Of a DNA stretch of 25,907 nt, positions 16,534-24,938 are shown one piece after another. The DNA comes from an uncultured Catenibacterium sp. GTDB lineage: Bacteria > Bacillota_I > Bacilli_A > Erysipelotrichales > Coprobacillaceae. The notes below the pieces were generated by a model. It saw only the letters and a program-made list of their open reading frames with translations. It did not search any database and was not told the origin of the DNA. The stretch covers positions 1-25,907 of the forward strand of contig UQGS01000029.1 in the NCBI GenBank assembly GCA_900540685.1, written 5' to 3'. Numbering within the stretch: the first letter of the stretch is position 1; each line of letters opens with the position of its first letter. A program made the translations under genes and the position numbers.

Positions 16534-17151
16534 TCAAAATAATTTTTTAATGAATGGGATTTTCAATACAATATATAGGATCAGTACGCCGCTCATATTC
16601 AGAATGATATCATCTATATCTGCTGATCCAACCTTCCAAATGTATTGAATAACCTCTACTCCTACAATCATAAATAAGAAAAAGAAGAAATAAGGTTGAA
16701 ATGAACGCATTGGTTTGAATAGAACATATATAAAATAACCAAAAGGCATGAACAACATGACATTCCCAATCATATTAAGAATAATATTCTTAATAGGTAA
16801 TGTATGTCTTTCATAAGCTGTGTAATAAAGAAGTATTGTCTTTAATGGACTGATATTCACACTACTGAATGCTTTGACATGTCTTAATGCTGGGTTAAGG
16901 AACAGTTGATAAGTAAGATTTATAAGGTAGATGATGAATGCGATACTATGAAGTATAGTAAACATTCTTCTTTTATTTTTTACTACATTTCTTGCATCAT
17001 AGGCATAACCTACTAAACCAATCATTTGAATAATAACAAGCACAAATGTCTGTGTAATAGAAAACTTGATTGTATAAGAAATGATATCTATTAATTGAAT
17101 AATGAAAGCGACAGCTGCAGTAAGTAAGAATAAAAAACGTTTATGTTTCAT
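16534..17151 (-). CDS. VanZ-like membrane protein, 205 aa
   Basis: Integral membrane protein with about five or six hydrophobic segments. The VanZ-family signature is visible in the second half: NVMLFMPFGYFIYVLF near 130-145 and a later GVEVIQYIWKVGSADIDDIILN segment near 163-184 carrying the conserved acidic residues. VanZ itself gives low-level teicoplanin resistance, but most homologues in gut Firmicutes have no proven role, so resistance should not be assumed. The ATG follows GGAGGACACTGTC. It has its own promoter just upstream and is flanked by unrelated genes. Confidence 0.85.
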   Translation of the reverse strand: MKHKRFLFLLTAAVAFIIQLIDIISYTIKFSITQTFVLVIIQMIGLVGYAYDARNVVKNKRRMFTILHSIAFIIYLINLTYQLFLNPALRHVKAFSSVNISPLKTILLYYTAYERHTLPIKNIILNMIGNVMLFMPFGYFIYVLFKPMRSFQPYFFFFLFMIVGVEVIQYIWKVGSADIDDIILNMSGVLILYIVLKIPFIKKLF

Positions 17152-17172
17152 GACAGTGTCCTCCGACAGACC

Positions 17173-17201
17173 ATTGTAGTCATTTTATTATAATGAGTCA
17201 A
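17173..17201 (-). promoter_or_regulatory. Promoter of the VanZ-like gene
   Basis: On the minus strand TTGACT (17196-17201) and TACAAT (17173-17178) are exactly 17 bp apart. The leader is only about 15 nt, and the ribosome binding site sits within a small TGTC/GACA repeat. Confidence 0.7.
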
Positions 17202-17231
17202 CAACCGTTATTATTTAACATAATTTAACAC

Positions 17232-17262
17232 AAAAAAGAGGAGAGCCGTAAGGCTTTCCTCT
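17232..17262 (-). terminator. Terminator of adhE
   Basis: On the minus strand stem AGAGGA plus AGCC pairs with GGCT plus TCCTCT around a 4-nt loop and is followed by six T. Confidence 0.9.
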
Positions 17263-17277
17263 AAATGGTTTTAAGAA

Positions 17278-19929
17278 TTATTTCTTAGCGAATGGAGATT
17301 CGTAATCATAGATTGTTTCTAGGATAGTTTCCATATCTTTAACCATAGGCATTCTTGGGTTAGCAGGAGTACACTGGTCTTCGTATGCGTTCATAGCGAT
17401 TCTATGTACTGATTCTTCCCAATCAGCTTTGCTGATGTTCTGTGACTTAACGTTTACAGCACCACCAACTTTTACCCATAACTTTTCAACAGCCTGTGCG
17501 AACATTTCAACACCTTCTGCATCAGTCTTTGGATGTAAGCCGATTAATTCTGCTAATTCTCTATATTTCTTATCTGCCTTATAGTCTTCAATCTTTGGCC
17601 AGATGTTTAACTTAGTTGGAACTGTACCATTGTATCTGATTACATGTGGTAATAACATACCGTTAGTACGTCCATGAGGAATATGCCATTCTCCACCGAT
17701 CTTATGAGCTAATGAGTGGTTCATTCCTAAGAATGCGTTAGCGAATGCCATACCTGCGATTGATGCAGCGTTATGCATCTTGATTCTAGCATCAGGATCA
17801 CCTTCAAGTACTGACTTTTCAAGGTTTTCGAATACTAACTTAACAGCCTGTTTAGCCCAACCATCAGTGAAGTCAGAAGCTAAGATTGAAACATATGCTT
17901 CAATAGCATGAGTTAATACGTCGATACCAGTATCTGCAGCGATTCTTGGTGGCATAGACATAGCGAATTCAGGGTCAACAATTGCGATTGTTGGAGTTAA
18001 AGCGTAGTCAGTTAATGGATATTTCTTGTTTTCCTTAGTATCAGTGATAACTGCGAATGGAGTTACTTCTGAACCTGTACCTGAAGTAGTTGGGATACAT
18101 ACTAACTTAGCTTTCTTACCAAGTTCTGGGAACTTGAATGCTCTCTTTCTGATATCCATGAATTTCTGCTTGATGTCATCGAAGTTAACTTCTGGATGTT
18201 CATACATTAACCACATAACCTTAGCAGCATCCATTGAAGATCCACCACCGATAGCGATGATTGTATCAGGCTGGAAGCTCTTCATGATTTCAAGACCCTT
18301 AAGAGTCATATCTAAAGATGGATCTGGTTCAACGTCGATGAATAAGTCAACGTCTACTTTGTTACGTCTTCTTCTGATAGCATCTTCGATCTTTGCTACA
18401 TAACCAAGGTCATACATACCTCTGTCTGTAACGATCATTGCTTTCTTCATATCCTTCATATCTCTAAGATATCTGATTGAATTTCTTTCGAAATAAATCT
18501 TAGGAGGAAGTTTAACCCATTGCATATTGTTGTTACGTCTCCCTATTCTCTTAATATTTAGTAAGTTAATAGCACTTACGTTGTTTGATACTGAGTTATG
18601 ACCATAAGAACCACAACCAAGTGTTAATGAAGGTAAGAATGCGTTGTATACTGAACCGATACCACCGAATGTAGATGGAGCGTTTTCAATAATACGGATA
18701 GCTTTGATTCTCTTACCAAATGCTTTAGAAATTTCATGATTAGTAGTATGGATTGCAGCTGAATGTCCTAAACCGTTAAATTCAACAGTTGCCGCAGCCT
18801 TTTCAATACCATCTTCAGTAGAGTTTGCTTTGATCATACCTAATACTGGAGAAAGTTTTTCTCTAGTCATTGGTTCGTTAGGACCGATTTCCTTAACTTC
18901 ACAAACTAAGATCTGAATATCATCAGATACTTTGAAGCCAGCCTGTTCAGCAATCCAAGTAGCGTTCTTACCTGGAACGATGCTGTTTAATCTAGCTTCA
19001 TTTACGTTTTCACTGTATGCTGTTGCACCGAACATGAACTGTTCAAGTTTCTTCTTTTCTTCAGCATTACAGAAATGTACATGATAACGACCGAATTCTT
19101 TCTTGAATTCATCATAGATTTCGTGATCTACAACAACAACCTGTTCAGATGCACAAATCATACCATTATCGAATGATTTTGATAAATAAATATCATTTGC
19201 TGCCATTTTGATTTTAGCAGACTTTTCTACGTATGCAGGAACGTTACCAGCACCTACACCTAAAGCAGGTTTACCACAAGAGTAAGCAGCCTTAACCATT
19301 GCGTTACCACCAGTAGCTAAGATAGTAGCAACACCTGGATGATTCATTAATGCACTAGTTGCATACATAGTTTTCATTGGTAACCACTGGATTACGTTCT
19401 TAGGAGCACCAGCTTTTACAGCAGCATCTAACATTACCTTAGCAGCCATAACTGAACAGTCATGAGCACCTGGGTGGAATGAGAAGATGATTGGGTTTCT
19501 AGTCTTAATAGCGATTAAAGACTTAAAGATAACTGTAGAAGTTGGGTTTGTTACTGGAACGATACCACAAACAACACCAACTGGTTCAGCGATTTCAGTG
19601 ATACCAGTAAGTGGATCTTCATTAATAATACCTACAGTCTTTGTATGACGCATGTTGTTAGTAACATATTCACAAGCGAATAAGTTCTTAACAGCCTTGT
19701 CTTCAAATACACCACGGCCAGTTTCTTTAACTGCAGCTTCTGCAAGAACACCGTGCTTGTCAAGACCAGCTACTGACATCTTTGCTACGATGTAGTCAAC
19801 AGTTTCCTGGTCAAAACCTTCGAATTCGTCTAATGCTGTTAATGCGTTATTAACTAACTCATCAATGCAAGCATCAGTCTTTTCTTCTGTCCATTCTTCA
19901 ACTTTCTTTTCGACTTTCTTATCAGCCAT
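17278..19929 (-). CDS. adhE: Bifunctional acetaldehyde/alcohol dehydrogenase AdhE, 883 aa
   Basis: Fermentation enzyme that reduces acetyl-CoA to acetaldehyde and then to ethanol, re-oxidising two NADH. The N-terminal aldehyde dehydrogenase half has its catalytic cysteine in NGMICASEQ (about residue 259). The C-terminal iron alcohol dehydrogenase half has the NAD-binding GGGSSMDAAK (about 561-570) and the metal ligands D670 and H674 (DVLTH), H738 (NHS) and H752 (PHG), spaced as in E. coli AdhE. Members form cytosolic spirosomes. Length is normal. An ATG five codons upstream (19944) is not the likely start because GGAGGATATAAAA, which contains it, is the ribosome binding site for the ATG used here. 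Single-gene unit with promoter, Rex-like and cre-like sites upstream. Confidence 0.97.
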   Translation of the reverse strand: MADKKVEKKVEEWTEEKTDACIDELVNNALTALDEFEGFDQETVDYIVAKMSVAGLDKHGVLAEAAVKETGRGVFEDKAVKNLFACEYVTNNMRHTKTVGIINEDPLTGITEIAEPVGVVCGIVPVTNPTSTVIFKSLIAIKTRNPIIFSFHPGAHDCSVMAAKVMLDAAVKAGAPKNVIQWLPMKTMYATSALMNHPGVATILATGGNAMVKAAYSCGKPALGVGAGNVPAYVEKSAKIKMAANDIYLSKSFDNGMICASEQVVVVDHEIYDEFKKEFGRYHVHFCNAEEKKKLEQFMFGATAYSENVNEARLNSIVPGKNATWIAEQAGFKVSDDIQILVCEVKEIGPNEPMTREKLSPVLGMIKANSTEDGIEKAAATVEFNGLGHSAAIHTTNHEISKAFGKRIKAIRIIENAPSTFGGIGSVYNAFLPSLTLGCGSYGHNSVSNNVSAINLLNIKRIGRRNNNMQWVKLPPKIYFERNSIRYLRDMKDMKKAMIVTDRGMYDLGYVAKIEDAIRRRRNKVDVDLFIDVEPDPSLDMTLKGLEIMKSFQPDTIIAIGGGSSMDAAKVMWLMYEHPEVNFDDIKQKFMDIRKRAFKFPELGKKAKLVCIPTTSGTGSEVTPFAVITDTKENKKYPLTDYALTPTIAIVDPEFAMSMPPRIAADTGIDVLTHAIEAYVSILASDFTDGWAKQAVKLVFENLEKSVLEGDPDARIKMHNAASIAGMAFANAFLGMNHSLAHKIGGEWHIPHGRTNGMLLPHVIRYNGTVPTKLNIWPKIEDYKADKKYRELAELIGLHPKTDAEGVEMFAQAVEKLWVKVGGAVNVKSQNISKADWEESVHRIAMNAYEDQCTPANPRMPMVKDMETILETIYDYESPFAKK

Positions 19930-19948
19930 TTTTATATCCTCCATTGAC

Positions 19949-19972
19949 CAAAATATTTCTTTTCATATTTTG
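19949..19972 (-). other. Leader hairpin before adhE
   Basis: An inverted repeat CAAAATAT/ATATTTTG with an 8-nt loop, in the short leader between the predicted transcription start (about 19973) and the ribosome binding site. It would form a stem at the very 5' end of the mRNA. Confidence 0.4.
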
Positions 19973-19979
19973 TAAGTTC

Positions 19980-20008
19980 ACTATACATGACTTCTTGTGA
20001 AAAAACAA
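19980..20008 (-). promoter_or_regulatory. adhE promoter
   Basis: On the minus strand TTGTTT (20003-20008) and TATAGT (19980-19985) are exactly 17 bp apart. Confidence 0.7.
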
Positions 20009-20016
20009 GCATACTT

Positions 20017-20034
20017 TTGTGAAAATTTACACAA
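20017..20034. promoter_or_regulatory. Rex-like redox operator upstream of adhE
   Basis: TTGTGAAAATTTACACAA is an 18-bp near-palindrome differing at one position from the ideal TTGTGAAAATTTTCACAA form bound by the NADH-sensing repressor Rex in Firmicutes. It ends 9 bp upstream of the -35 box. adhE is a standard member of Rex regulons. Confidence 0.65.
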
Positions 20035-20052
20035 TTTGTACATAGCATTTAC

Positions 20053-20066
20053 TGAAAACGTTTGCA
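20053..20066. promoter_or_regulatory. cre-like CcpA site upstream of adhE
   Basis: TGAAAACGTTTGCA matches the cre pattern TGWAANCGNTNWCA at all but one position. Its centre is about 85-90 bp upstream of the predicted start, a place more usual for activation than for roadblock repression, but the direction of control is inference. Confidence 0.55.
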
Positions 20067-20175
20067 GTTTAGGGATATCCGATTGTGCTTTTTTATGCTT
20101 AGTTTTTATCATAATTTTTAATTATAATTATTTTTTATAGTGATAGAATACTCTCAAAATTGTGAACGTTTACTT

Positions 20176-23100
20176 TTAAAGTCTTTCGATAAATATATCC
20201 ACTGTCTTTATTATATCTCTTGCAATATTCATCTTATCCTTAAATAAAGCACTCATACTACCAATTGACTTGAAAGGATCCTGTAATAAGACCTTCTTGT
20301 CTTCAATGAAACCATTCTTCACAATATAATCTACTAATAATTCTACAAAGTGAATCTGTCTAGAATTCAAGCTCTGATCATCTAAGAAACGTGAGAACTC
20401 AGCCATAGCTGCTTGTCTATCTAATCCCACTATCTTTCTAATTAACTTTGTGATAGGTGTATCACCAAAGTGTAATCGATAATCATCTTTGCTTCCTAAG
20501 TCAATCCATAATAAGTTTTCTAGATGTTTCATTTCATCCGGTGTAATAACTTGATTATGTCTGAGCTTATAGATAGTTTCATCATCTTCATGTGCTTTTA
20601 AGTAATGCTGGACTTTCTCTTTATAGTTTTCTAACCCTTCATCATTATAGAAAGCATCATTCATCTTTGTTTCAACGATTTCATCTTCAAAATGTGTATC
20701 AACTGGGTCTACTACTGGACCAGGGTCTAAATACTTAATCAAACCTCTAATCTTCTTACGTAGTACTTCTAGATCAAAATAGTTAGCCGTCTTCCAGTAA
20801 TCAGGATCTTTGGCACATTTCAAATACTCCGCATTGTCTGCAATATCAGGTGTTGTTTGTTTTTTATACAATTCACCAGCAATCATAATAACCTTATTGA
20901 TTACTTGACTTGCATCATAATGATTGAGATATGCCATTTCAATCATATACATCTGTCTATCAAAGAACTTGGCACGTTTATCTTCATCATGAATCACAAC
21001 AAGTGAAGATAATTCATCTTTAATATAATGTGTATCCATTTCATTCAAGTTTCTCCAGTTATCTGGATTCTTATATTGATGTACATATTTCAAGTGCATC
21101 TTTACATTAAAGCTGTCTTCATTGAGTGATTGAATATAACCTGACATTTCTTTGATCTGTTTATTAATTTCATCTACATAATCCTGATCAGATGCATTTT
21201 GTTCGAGTGCATAAAGAATATCAACACGTAACTTATAGATACGTTGAGAGAGTGATTCAACAATACCTGATTTTTCTGGACGCTGGTCTACTCTGAAGTA
21301 GTCCATATTTCCTAGGTAATCAAATATCAAGAATCCTTTCTTATCATCTCCTGGACCAAACAAGTCTTTTCTTAGTCTTGTTCCTCTTCCAATCATCTGC
21401 CAGAATTTTGCTTTACTTCTTACTTTCTTAAAGAATACAAGATTAACGATATCTGGTACATCTATACCTGTATCTAGCATATCTACACTGATAGCTATTT
21501 GAGGATAACTGTCTGTTTTACTGAATCGATCTATCGCATTTTGTACATATTTTGTATTAAATGTAATCACTTCAGCAATCTTCCCTTTATATTCAGGATA
21601 GAGTGTGTCGAATCTCTCTTTAATCTTATTGGCATGATTTTGATTGGCAGCGAAGATAATGCTTTTTCCTATCTTATCTCCTCCTTCGATTTTAATACCA
21701 TGTTCCATTAAATCTCTGATCACAGTATCAATAGTATTAATATTAAAAACAAACTTATTCATTTCACTTGAACTGATTGTATCAGTATTAGAGAAGTGTT
21801 CTTCAAATTCTTTCTTCTCTTCTTCTGATAACTCATCATAGTGAATACCTTCCTCTAAAAACTTCATTTTAGTTTCATAGGAATGGTAACTGACTAAGTA
21901 TTTGTCTTTGACAGCTGTTTCATATTCATAAGCATATGTAGGGACACCTGTTTCTAAATCAAATATAGAATATGTATTAGCTCCTATACTATCTTTAGGC
22001 GTTGCTGTTAAACCTATGAGTAATGCATCAAAGTAATCAAATATATCTTTATATTTGTTGTAAATACTACGATGGCTTTCATCAAGAATAATTAAGTCAA
22101 AATGTCCTGGTGTGAATAAGCGATTACCATCTTTACTTCTTGTTTCATCTATCGCATTCATCATTGTAGGATAAGTACTAAAGATCATTCTTGAGACTTC
22201 TGGGTCTTCTTTGTTTTCACATAGATTACAAGTAGTCAGGGAAGGAAGAAGGTTTACAAAGTTCTTCTTTGCCTGATTCACTAATGCAGTACGATCAGCA
22301 AGGAATAGTATATTCTTCGCCCAATCTGCTTTAGTGAGTACATCTACTAAACTAATCGCAACACGTGTTTTACCACTCCCTGTTGCCATTACAAGTAATG
22401 CTTTACGACTTCCTTTTTCAAAGTCTTCACATGTTCTTACAATAGCTTCTTTCTGGTAATAACGGTTTGTGATGGCATCCTGTATAACAGGTTTAGAAAT
22501 ACTTCTACGAGTATCTCTTCTATCTATAAGTAGCTGTATTTCATCCTGTGAGAAGATAGAAGAAACCCTTCTATCTGGATACATCATGTCATCCCAGATA
22601 AATGTTTCAAAACCATTTGTATAGAATATAACAGGTCTTAACCCATATTCCTGTTCAATACAATCTGCATAAAGTTTTGCCTGGTTACGTCCTACACGAG
22701 GATCTACACTTGTTTTCTTCGCTTCTATAACAGCTATAATCTTCCCAGTTCTACCACGTAATATATAATCTACATAACCATCTTGAGACTCTGTTGGCAT
22801 ATGATGTACAGGAAATTCTACTTCAACATTTGTATCAAAGTCCCATCCTGCTTCTTTAAGTTGCAGATCAATAACAAGTTTTCTTGTCTGCCATTCAAGA
22901 GCATTATTAACATCAATATACTCAACAGCTTTCTCTTCTTTTCTCTTAGCAGCACCTTGTTTTCTTAATTCCACATTTTCAGCAATAACTCTAGCAAGTT
23001 CTTCTTTTTGTTTTGCTTCTTTTTCTTTTTGTTTAGTAAGAATCTCTCTGATCTGTTCTTTAAGATCCTTATTCACAAACATATGTGTTTGATCAGGTAA

Positions 23101-23526
23101 CTTAGCAGGATCAAATTTAGGTAACTGTTCCTGGTAATTTATTCCATATGAATAATTAATCCAGCTAATAAGTCTATAGAGATTATTCAAAGCAAGTACT
23201 GCTTCTTCTCTATTCACCTTAGCATTTGTATGCGTTGCATAGTTACCCAATTTAACTATATATTTAATACCTTCATAAACATCATTAGGAACAATTTGTT
23301 TAAATGTGTATTCATTGACTAAAGCACTTAGATTATCTCTATATGGCATCTGTAAGTCTATATCGTTCTTATACATGTAATGAACTGCTTGTTCTAATGC
23401 ACGTCTTGTAAGCATTGCACAGGATGAAGGTGATACCATAAGTCCTTTTTCTGCTTCTATACATATTTCAGCAAAGTCCTGAAATTCTGTTTTTTTCTTT
23501 AAAAATGTAAAGTTCAACAGTACCAT
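20176..23526 (-). CDS. hsdR: Type I restriction endonuclease subunit R (EcoEI-like), 1116 aa
   Basis: Motor and nuclease subunit of a type I restriction system. In order: a DUF4145-like N-terminus (about 1-125), a Lys/Glu-rich coiled coil (about 150-200), a PD-(D/E)xK nuclease (VDYIL with D253, then EAK at 268-270), and a two-domain helicase with Walker A ATGSGKT (381-387), DESH (482-485), TATP (507-510), DMLDTGIDVPD and QMIGRGTRL. An EcoEI R-type C-terminal domain follows. It appears intact. The ATG at 23526 directly abuts GAGGAG with no spacer, so a TTG four codons in (23514), giving MNFTFLKKK as in relatives, may be the real start. It has its own promoter. It needs HsdM and HsdS; HsdM is not in the window. 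Confidence 0.93.
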   Translation of the reverse strand: MVLLNFTFLKKKTEFQDFAEICIEAEKGLMVSPSSCAMLTRRALEQAVHYMYKNDIDLQMPYRDNLSALVNEYTFKQIVPNDVYEGIKYIVKLGNYATHTNAKVNREEAVLALNNLYRLISWINYSYGINYQEQLPKFDPAKLPDQTHMFVNKDLKEQIREILTKQKEKEAKQKEELARVIAENVELRKQGAAKRKEEKAVEYIDVNNALEWQTRKLVIDLQLKEAGWDFDTNVEVEFPVHHMPTESQDGYVDYILRGRTGKIIAVIEAKKTSVDPRVGRNQAKLYADCIEQEYGLRPVIFYTNGFETFIWDDMMYPDRRVSSIFSQDEIQLLIDRRDTRRSISKPVIQDAITNRYYQKEAIVRTCEDFEKGSRKALLVMATGSGKTRVAISLVDVLTKADWAKNILFLADRTALVNQAKKNFVNLLPSLTTCNLCENKEDPEVSRMIFSTYPTMMNAIDETRSKDGNRLFTPGHFDLIILDESHRSIYNKYKDIFDYFDALLIGLTATPKDSIGANTYSIFDLETGVPTYAYEYETAVKDKYLVSYHSYETKMKFLEEGIHYDELSEEEKKEFEEHFSNTDTISSSEMNKFVFNINTIDTVIRDLMEHGIKIEGGDKIGKSIIFAANQNHANKIKERFDTLYPEYKGKIAEVITFNTKYVQNAIDRFSKTDSYPQIAISVDMLDTGIDVPDIVNLVFFKKVRSKAKFWQMIGRGTRLRKDLFGPGDDKKGFLIFDYLGNMDYFRVDQRPEKSGIVESLSQRIYKLRVDILYALEQNASDQDYVDEINKQIKEMSGYIQSLNEDSFNVKMHLKYVHQYKNPDNWRNLNEMDTHYIKDELSSLVVIHDEDKRAKFFDRQMYMIEMAYLNHYDASQVINKVIMIAGELYKKQTTPDIADNAEYLKCAKDPDYWKTANYFDLEVLRKKIRGLIKYLDPGPVVDPVDTHFEDEIVETKMNDAFYNDEGLENYKEKVQHYLKAHEDDETIYKLRHNQVITPDEMKHLENLLWIDLGSKDDYRLHFGDTPITKLIRKIVGLDRQAAMAEFSRFLDDQSLNSRQIHFVELLVDYIVKNGFIEDKKVLLQDPFKSIGSMSALFKDKMNIARDIIKTVDIFIERL

Positions 23527-23541
23527 CTCCTCTATGCTTCT

Positions 23542-23584
23542 ATTATATCCTAAAAAAGAACTTTATTGGGAATAATTGGGAATA
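23542..23584 (-). promoter_or_regulatory. hsdR promoter with 10-bp tandem repeats at the -35 position
   Basis: On the minus strand a consensus TATAAT (23542-23547) lies shortly before the hsdR ribosome binding site. Two perfect tandem copies of ATTGGGAATA (plus strand, 23565-23574 and 23575-23584) start exactly where the -35 box belongs, with a partial third copy after them. The -35 match itself is weak, so the repeats may bind a regulator. Confidence 0.5.
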
Positions 23585-23617
23585 ATTGTGGTTACATTAT
23601 CTTTTTGACTAGTAGAA

Positions 23618-23626
23618 TGGTATACT
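23618..23626 (+). promoter_or_regulatory. Extended -10 promoter of the 43-codon ORF
   Basis: TG plus one base plus TATACT (23621-23626), about 20 bases before a strong ribosome binding site. No good -35 box is at the right distance. Confidence 0.45.
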
Positions 23627-23653
23627 TTAGCTATATTACATGGAGGTGATTTT

Positions 23654-23785
23654 ATGGATTCAAAGCAACATGATGAATTATTGGAATTACTTGAGAAGTC
23701 TGAAGAGGATATTAGAAATGGTAGAGTAGCACCTATAGAGGATACTTTTAAAGAATTGAGAGATATGTTAGGTAGTAGTGATTAG
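23654..23785 (+). CDS. Small acidic protein, 43 aa, with an antitoxin-tail-like sequence
   Basis: A short ORF transcribed against hsdR and hsdS, in the gap between them. The evidence that it is real is unusually good for its size: GGAGGTGA 4 nt before the ATG, an extended -10 promoter, and a strong terminator that begins at its stop codon. The protein is acidic and probably helical (ELLELLEKSEEDIRNGRV, then a FKELRDML end). This resembles the C-terminal tail of RelB/Phd-type antitoxins, the part that wraps around a toxin, but there is no DNA-binding domain and no toxin gene beside it. It could be a partner or inhibitor of the restriction complex. Function not established. Confidence 0.7.
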   Translation: MDSKQHDELLELLEKSEEDIRNGRVAPIEDTFKELRDMLGSSD

Positions 23786-23804
23786 CAGCTGAGGCTGCTT
23801 TTTT
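23784..23804 (+). terminator. Terminator of the 43-codon ORF
   Basis: Stem AGCAGC (23784-23789) / GCTGCT (23794-23799) with a TGAG loop, then a run of T. It overlaps both the stop codon of the small ORF and the stop of hsdS on the other strand, and works only in the plus direction. Confidence 0.85.
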
Positions 23805-24858
23805 AGTGGTTAGAAGATATGGATTTTATGAGGAATAGTAAATGGTTACTGAGAAGCCTTGATTTATCGATTTCTTCTACGAATGATGCGAACTGGTTCT
23901 GGAGTTCAATAGCTGGAAAAGGGATAAAAACTTTATTTAATTTATCAACTGCCAATCCTGGTTGTGCAGCTCCAGTTTGAAATCTTGTTAAATCTAAATA
24001 TTTCAATCCGTAATAATACCAAACTGTATTTAAATCAACTTTAGGTGTGACTACTATCGCATGTTCAGTAGCATAAAATTTCCCAGTTGCATAATTAACA
24101 TTACCTGCCCATGCACCTTGTCGACCAATTACAGGATAATTACCATCATGAGAATAACGATTAATATAGCCTCTAATACCATTCCCTCCGAAACATGGAT
24201 ACATTAAGGTTTCATCATCGTATGTTTCAGATAATTCACCGGTTTTAATGGATTTTCCTGCCTTTAAAACCGATAAATCAAATAAAGATATTAATTTCAG
24301 ATTCTTATCATTTGTAATAGAATCCCCAAACATCTCCACAAATCGGGCTTTGATAAGCTCATCTAATAAAACTAATTGTTCTTGATACTTTTTAATTATT
24401 CCCTTCAAACTAGTAAGTCTATATGAAATTTCTTTTTGGTAGTCTAAATCAGGATACGGAATGACAACATTATCAAAGTCTTTCTTTGTAATGTGTTTCA
24501 TTGTAGCTCCATGTGTCTTTAAAGACATCTTATCTAAATTGTATTCAACAGCATACATGAAATAGAATTTGTCAATTTCAACTTTATCAAAAACAACCTT
24601 AAAGATATGTTGATTTAATAATGCTTTACCACGATTCCAAAGGTAAACACCTAAACTAGCAGACCAAGAAATCAATACATCTCCATCATTCAACTCTACT
24701 TTTTTAGGATAGTCTCCGTTATAATATCCCAAATCATATGCATTACCAGTGAGATCTTGTATTCTGATTATAGGCAATCCTTCACTACCTCTCTGTTCTG
24801 GCTTAAATGCATAACCATTTATATAAGTAGCGATATCACCAAGCTTTTTATACTCCAC
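23803..24858 (-). CDS. hsdS: Type I restriction specificity subunit S, about 351 aa
   Basis: DNA-recognition subunit that sets the target of the HsdR/HsdM complex. Two target-recognition domains (about residues 1-135 and 185-315 of this start) are joined by a conserved helical spacer containing LLDELIKARFVEMFGD. The second domain has the usual GGNGIRGYIN and GRQGAWAGNV motifs. The frame is open to a GTG at 24885, but the nine extra residues (Cys-rich MQICICRVS) look unlike a family N-terminus; the GTG at 24858 gives MEYKKLGDI, a typical beginning, with a weak AGGG upstream. The C-terminal spacer is cut short after FVEEIDKSR compared with common relatives. Both ends being unusual fits a silent or recently recombined cassette. 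It follows the recombinase gene. Confidence 0.88.
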   Translation of the reverse strand: MEYKKLGDIATYINGYAFKPEQRGSEGLPIIRIQDLTGNAYDLGYYNGDYPKKVELNDGDVLISWSASLGVYLWNRGKALLNQHIFKVVFDKVEIDKFYFMYAVEYNLDKMSLKTHGATMKHITKKDFDNVVIPYPDLDYQKEISYRLTSLKGIIKKYQEQLVLLDELIKARFVEMFGDSITNDKNLKLISLFDLSVLKAGKSIKTGELSETYDDETLMYPCFGGNGIRGYINRYSHDGNYPVIGRQGAWAGNVNYATGKFYATEHAIVVTPKVDLNTVWYYYGLKYLDLTRFQTGAAQPGLAVDKLNKVFIPFPAIELQNQFASFVEEIDKSRLLSNHLLFLIKSISSNH

Positions 24859-24890
24859 ACTTACCCTACAAATGCAGATTTGCACTTGAT

Positions 24891-24908
24891 TATAAATCAG
24901 GATTTATA
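24891..24908. repeat. 8-bp inverted repeat between hsdS and the recombinase gene
   Basis: TATAAATC, AG, GATTTATA: a perfect short palindrome in the 53-90 bp gap. Its position next to the recombinase gene makes it a candidate recombination or operator site, though it may be only a weak hairpin. Confidence 0.3.
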
Positions 24909-24938
24909 GAGCACTTCACCATCTTAATTTCCACCATA

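Noticed and set aside
16524..16539. Palindrome TTTTGAATATTCAAAA as terminator of the VanZ-like gene
   Set aside because: There is no T-run after the stem and the stem is only A/T pairs at its base.
16534..17151. Glycopeptide resistance function for the VanZ-like protein
   Set aside because: No other van genes are present, and VanZ-domain proteins without them are common and uncharacterised.
19994..20009. Second Rex-like palindrome (CTTGT N6 ACAAG) over the adhE -35 box
   Set aside because: The half-sites are four bases closer together than Rex requires, and it is mostly an A-run.
20161..20174. cre-like sequence TGTGAACGTTTACT at the end of hsdR
   Set aside because: It has two mismatches to the consensus and is far from any start on either strand; likely chance.
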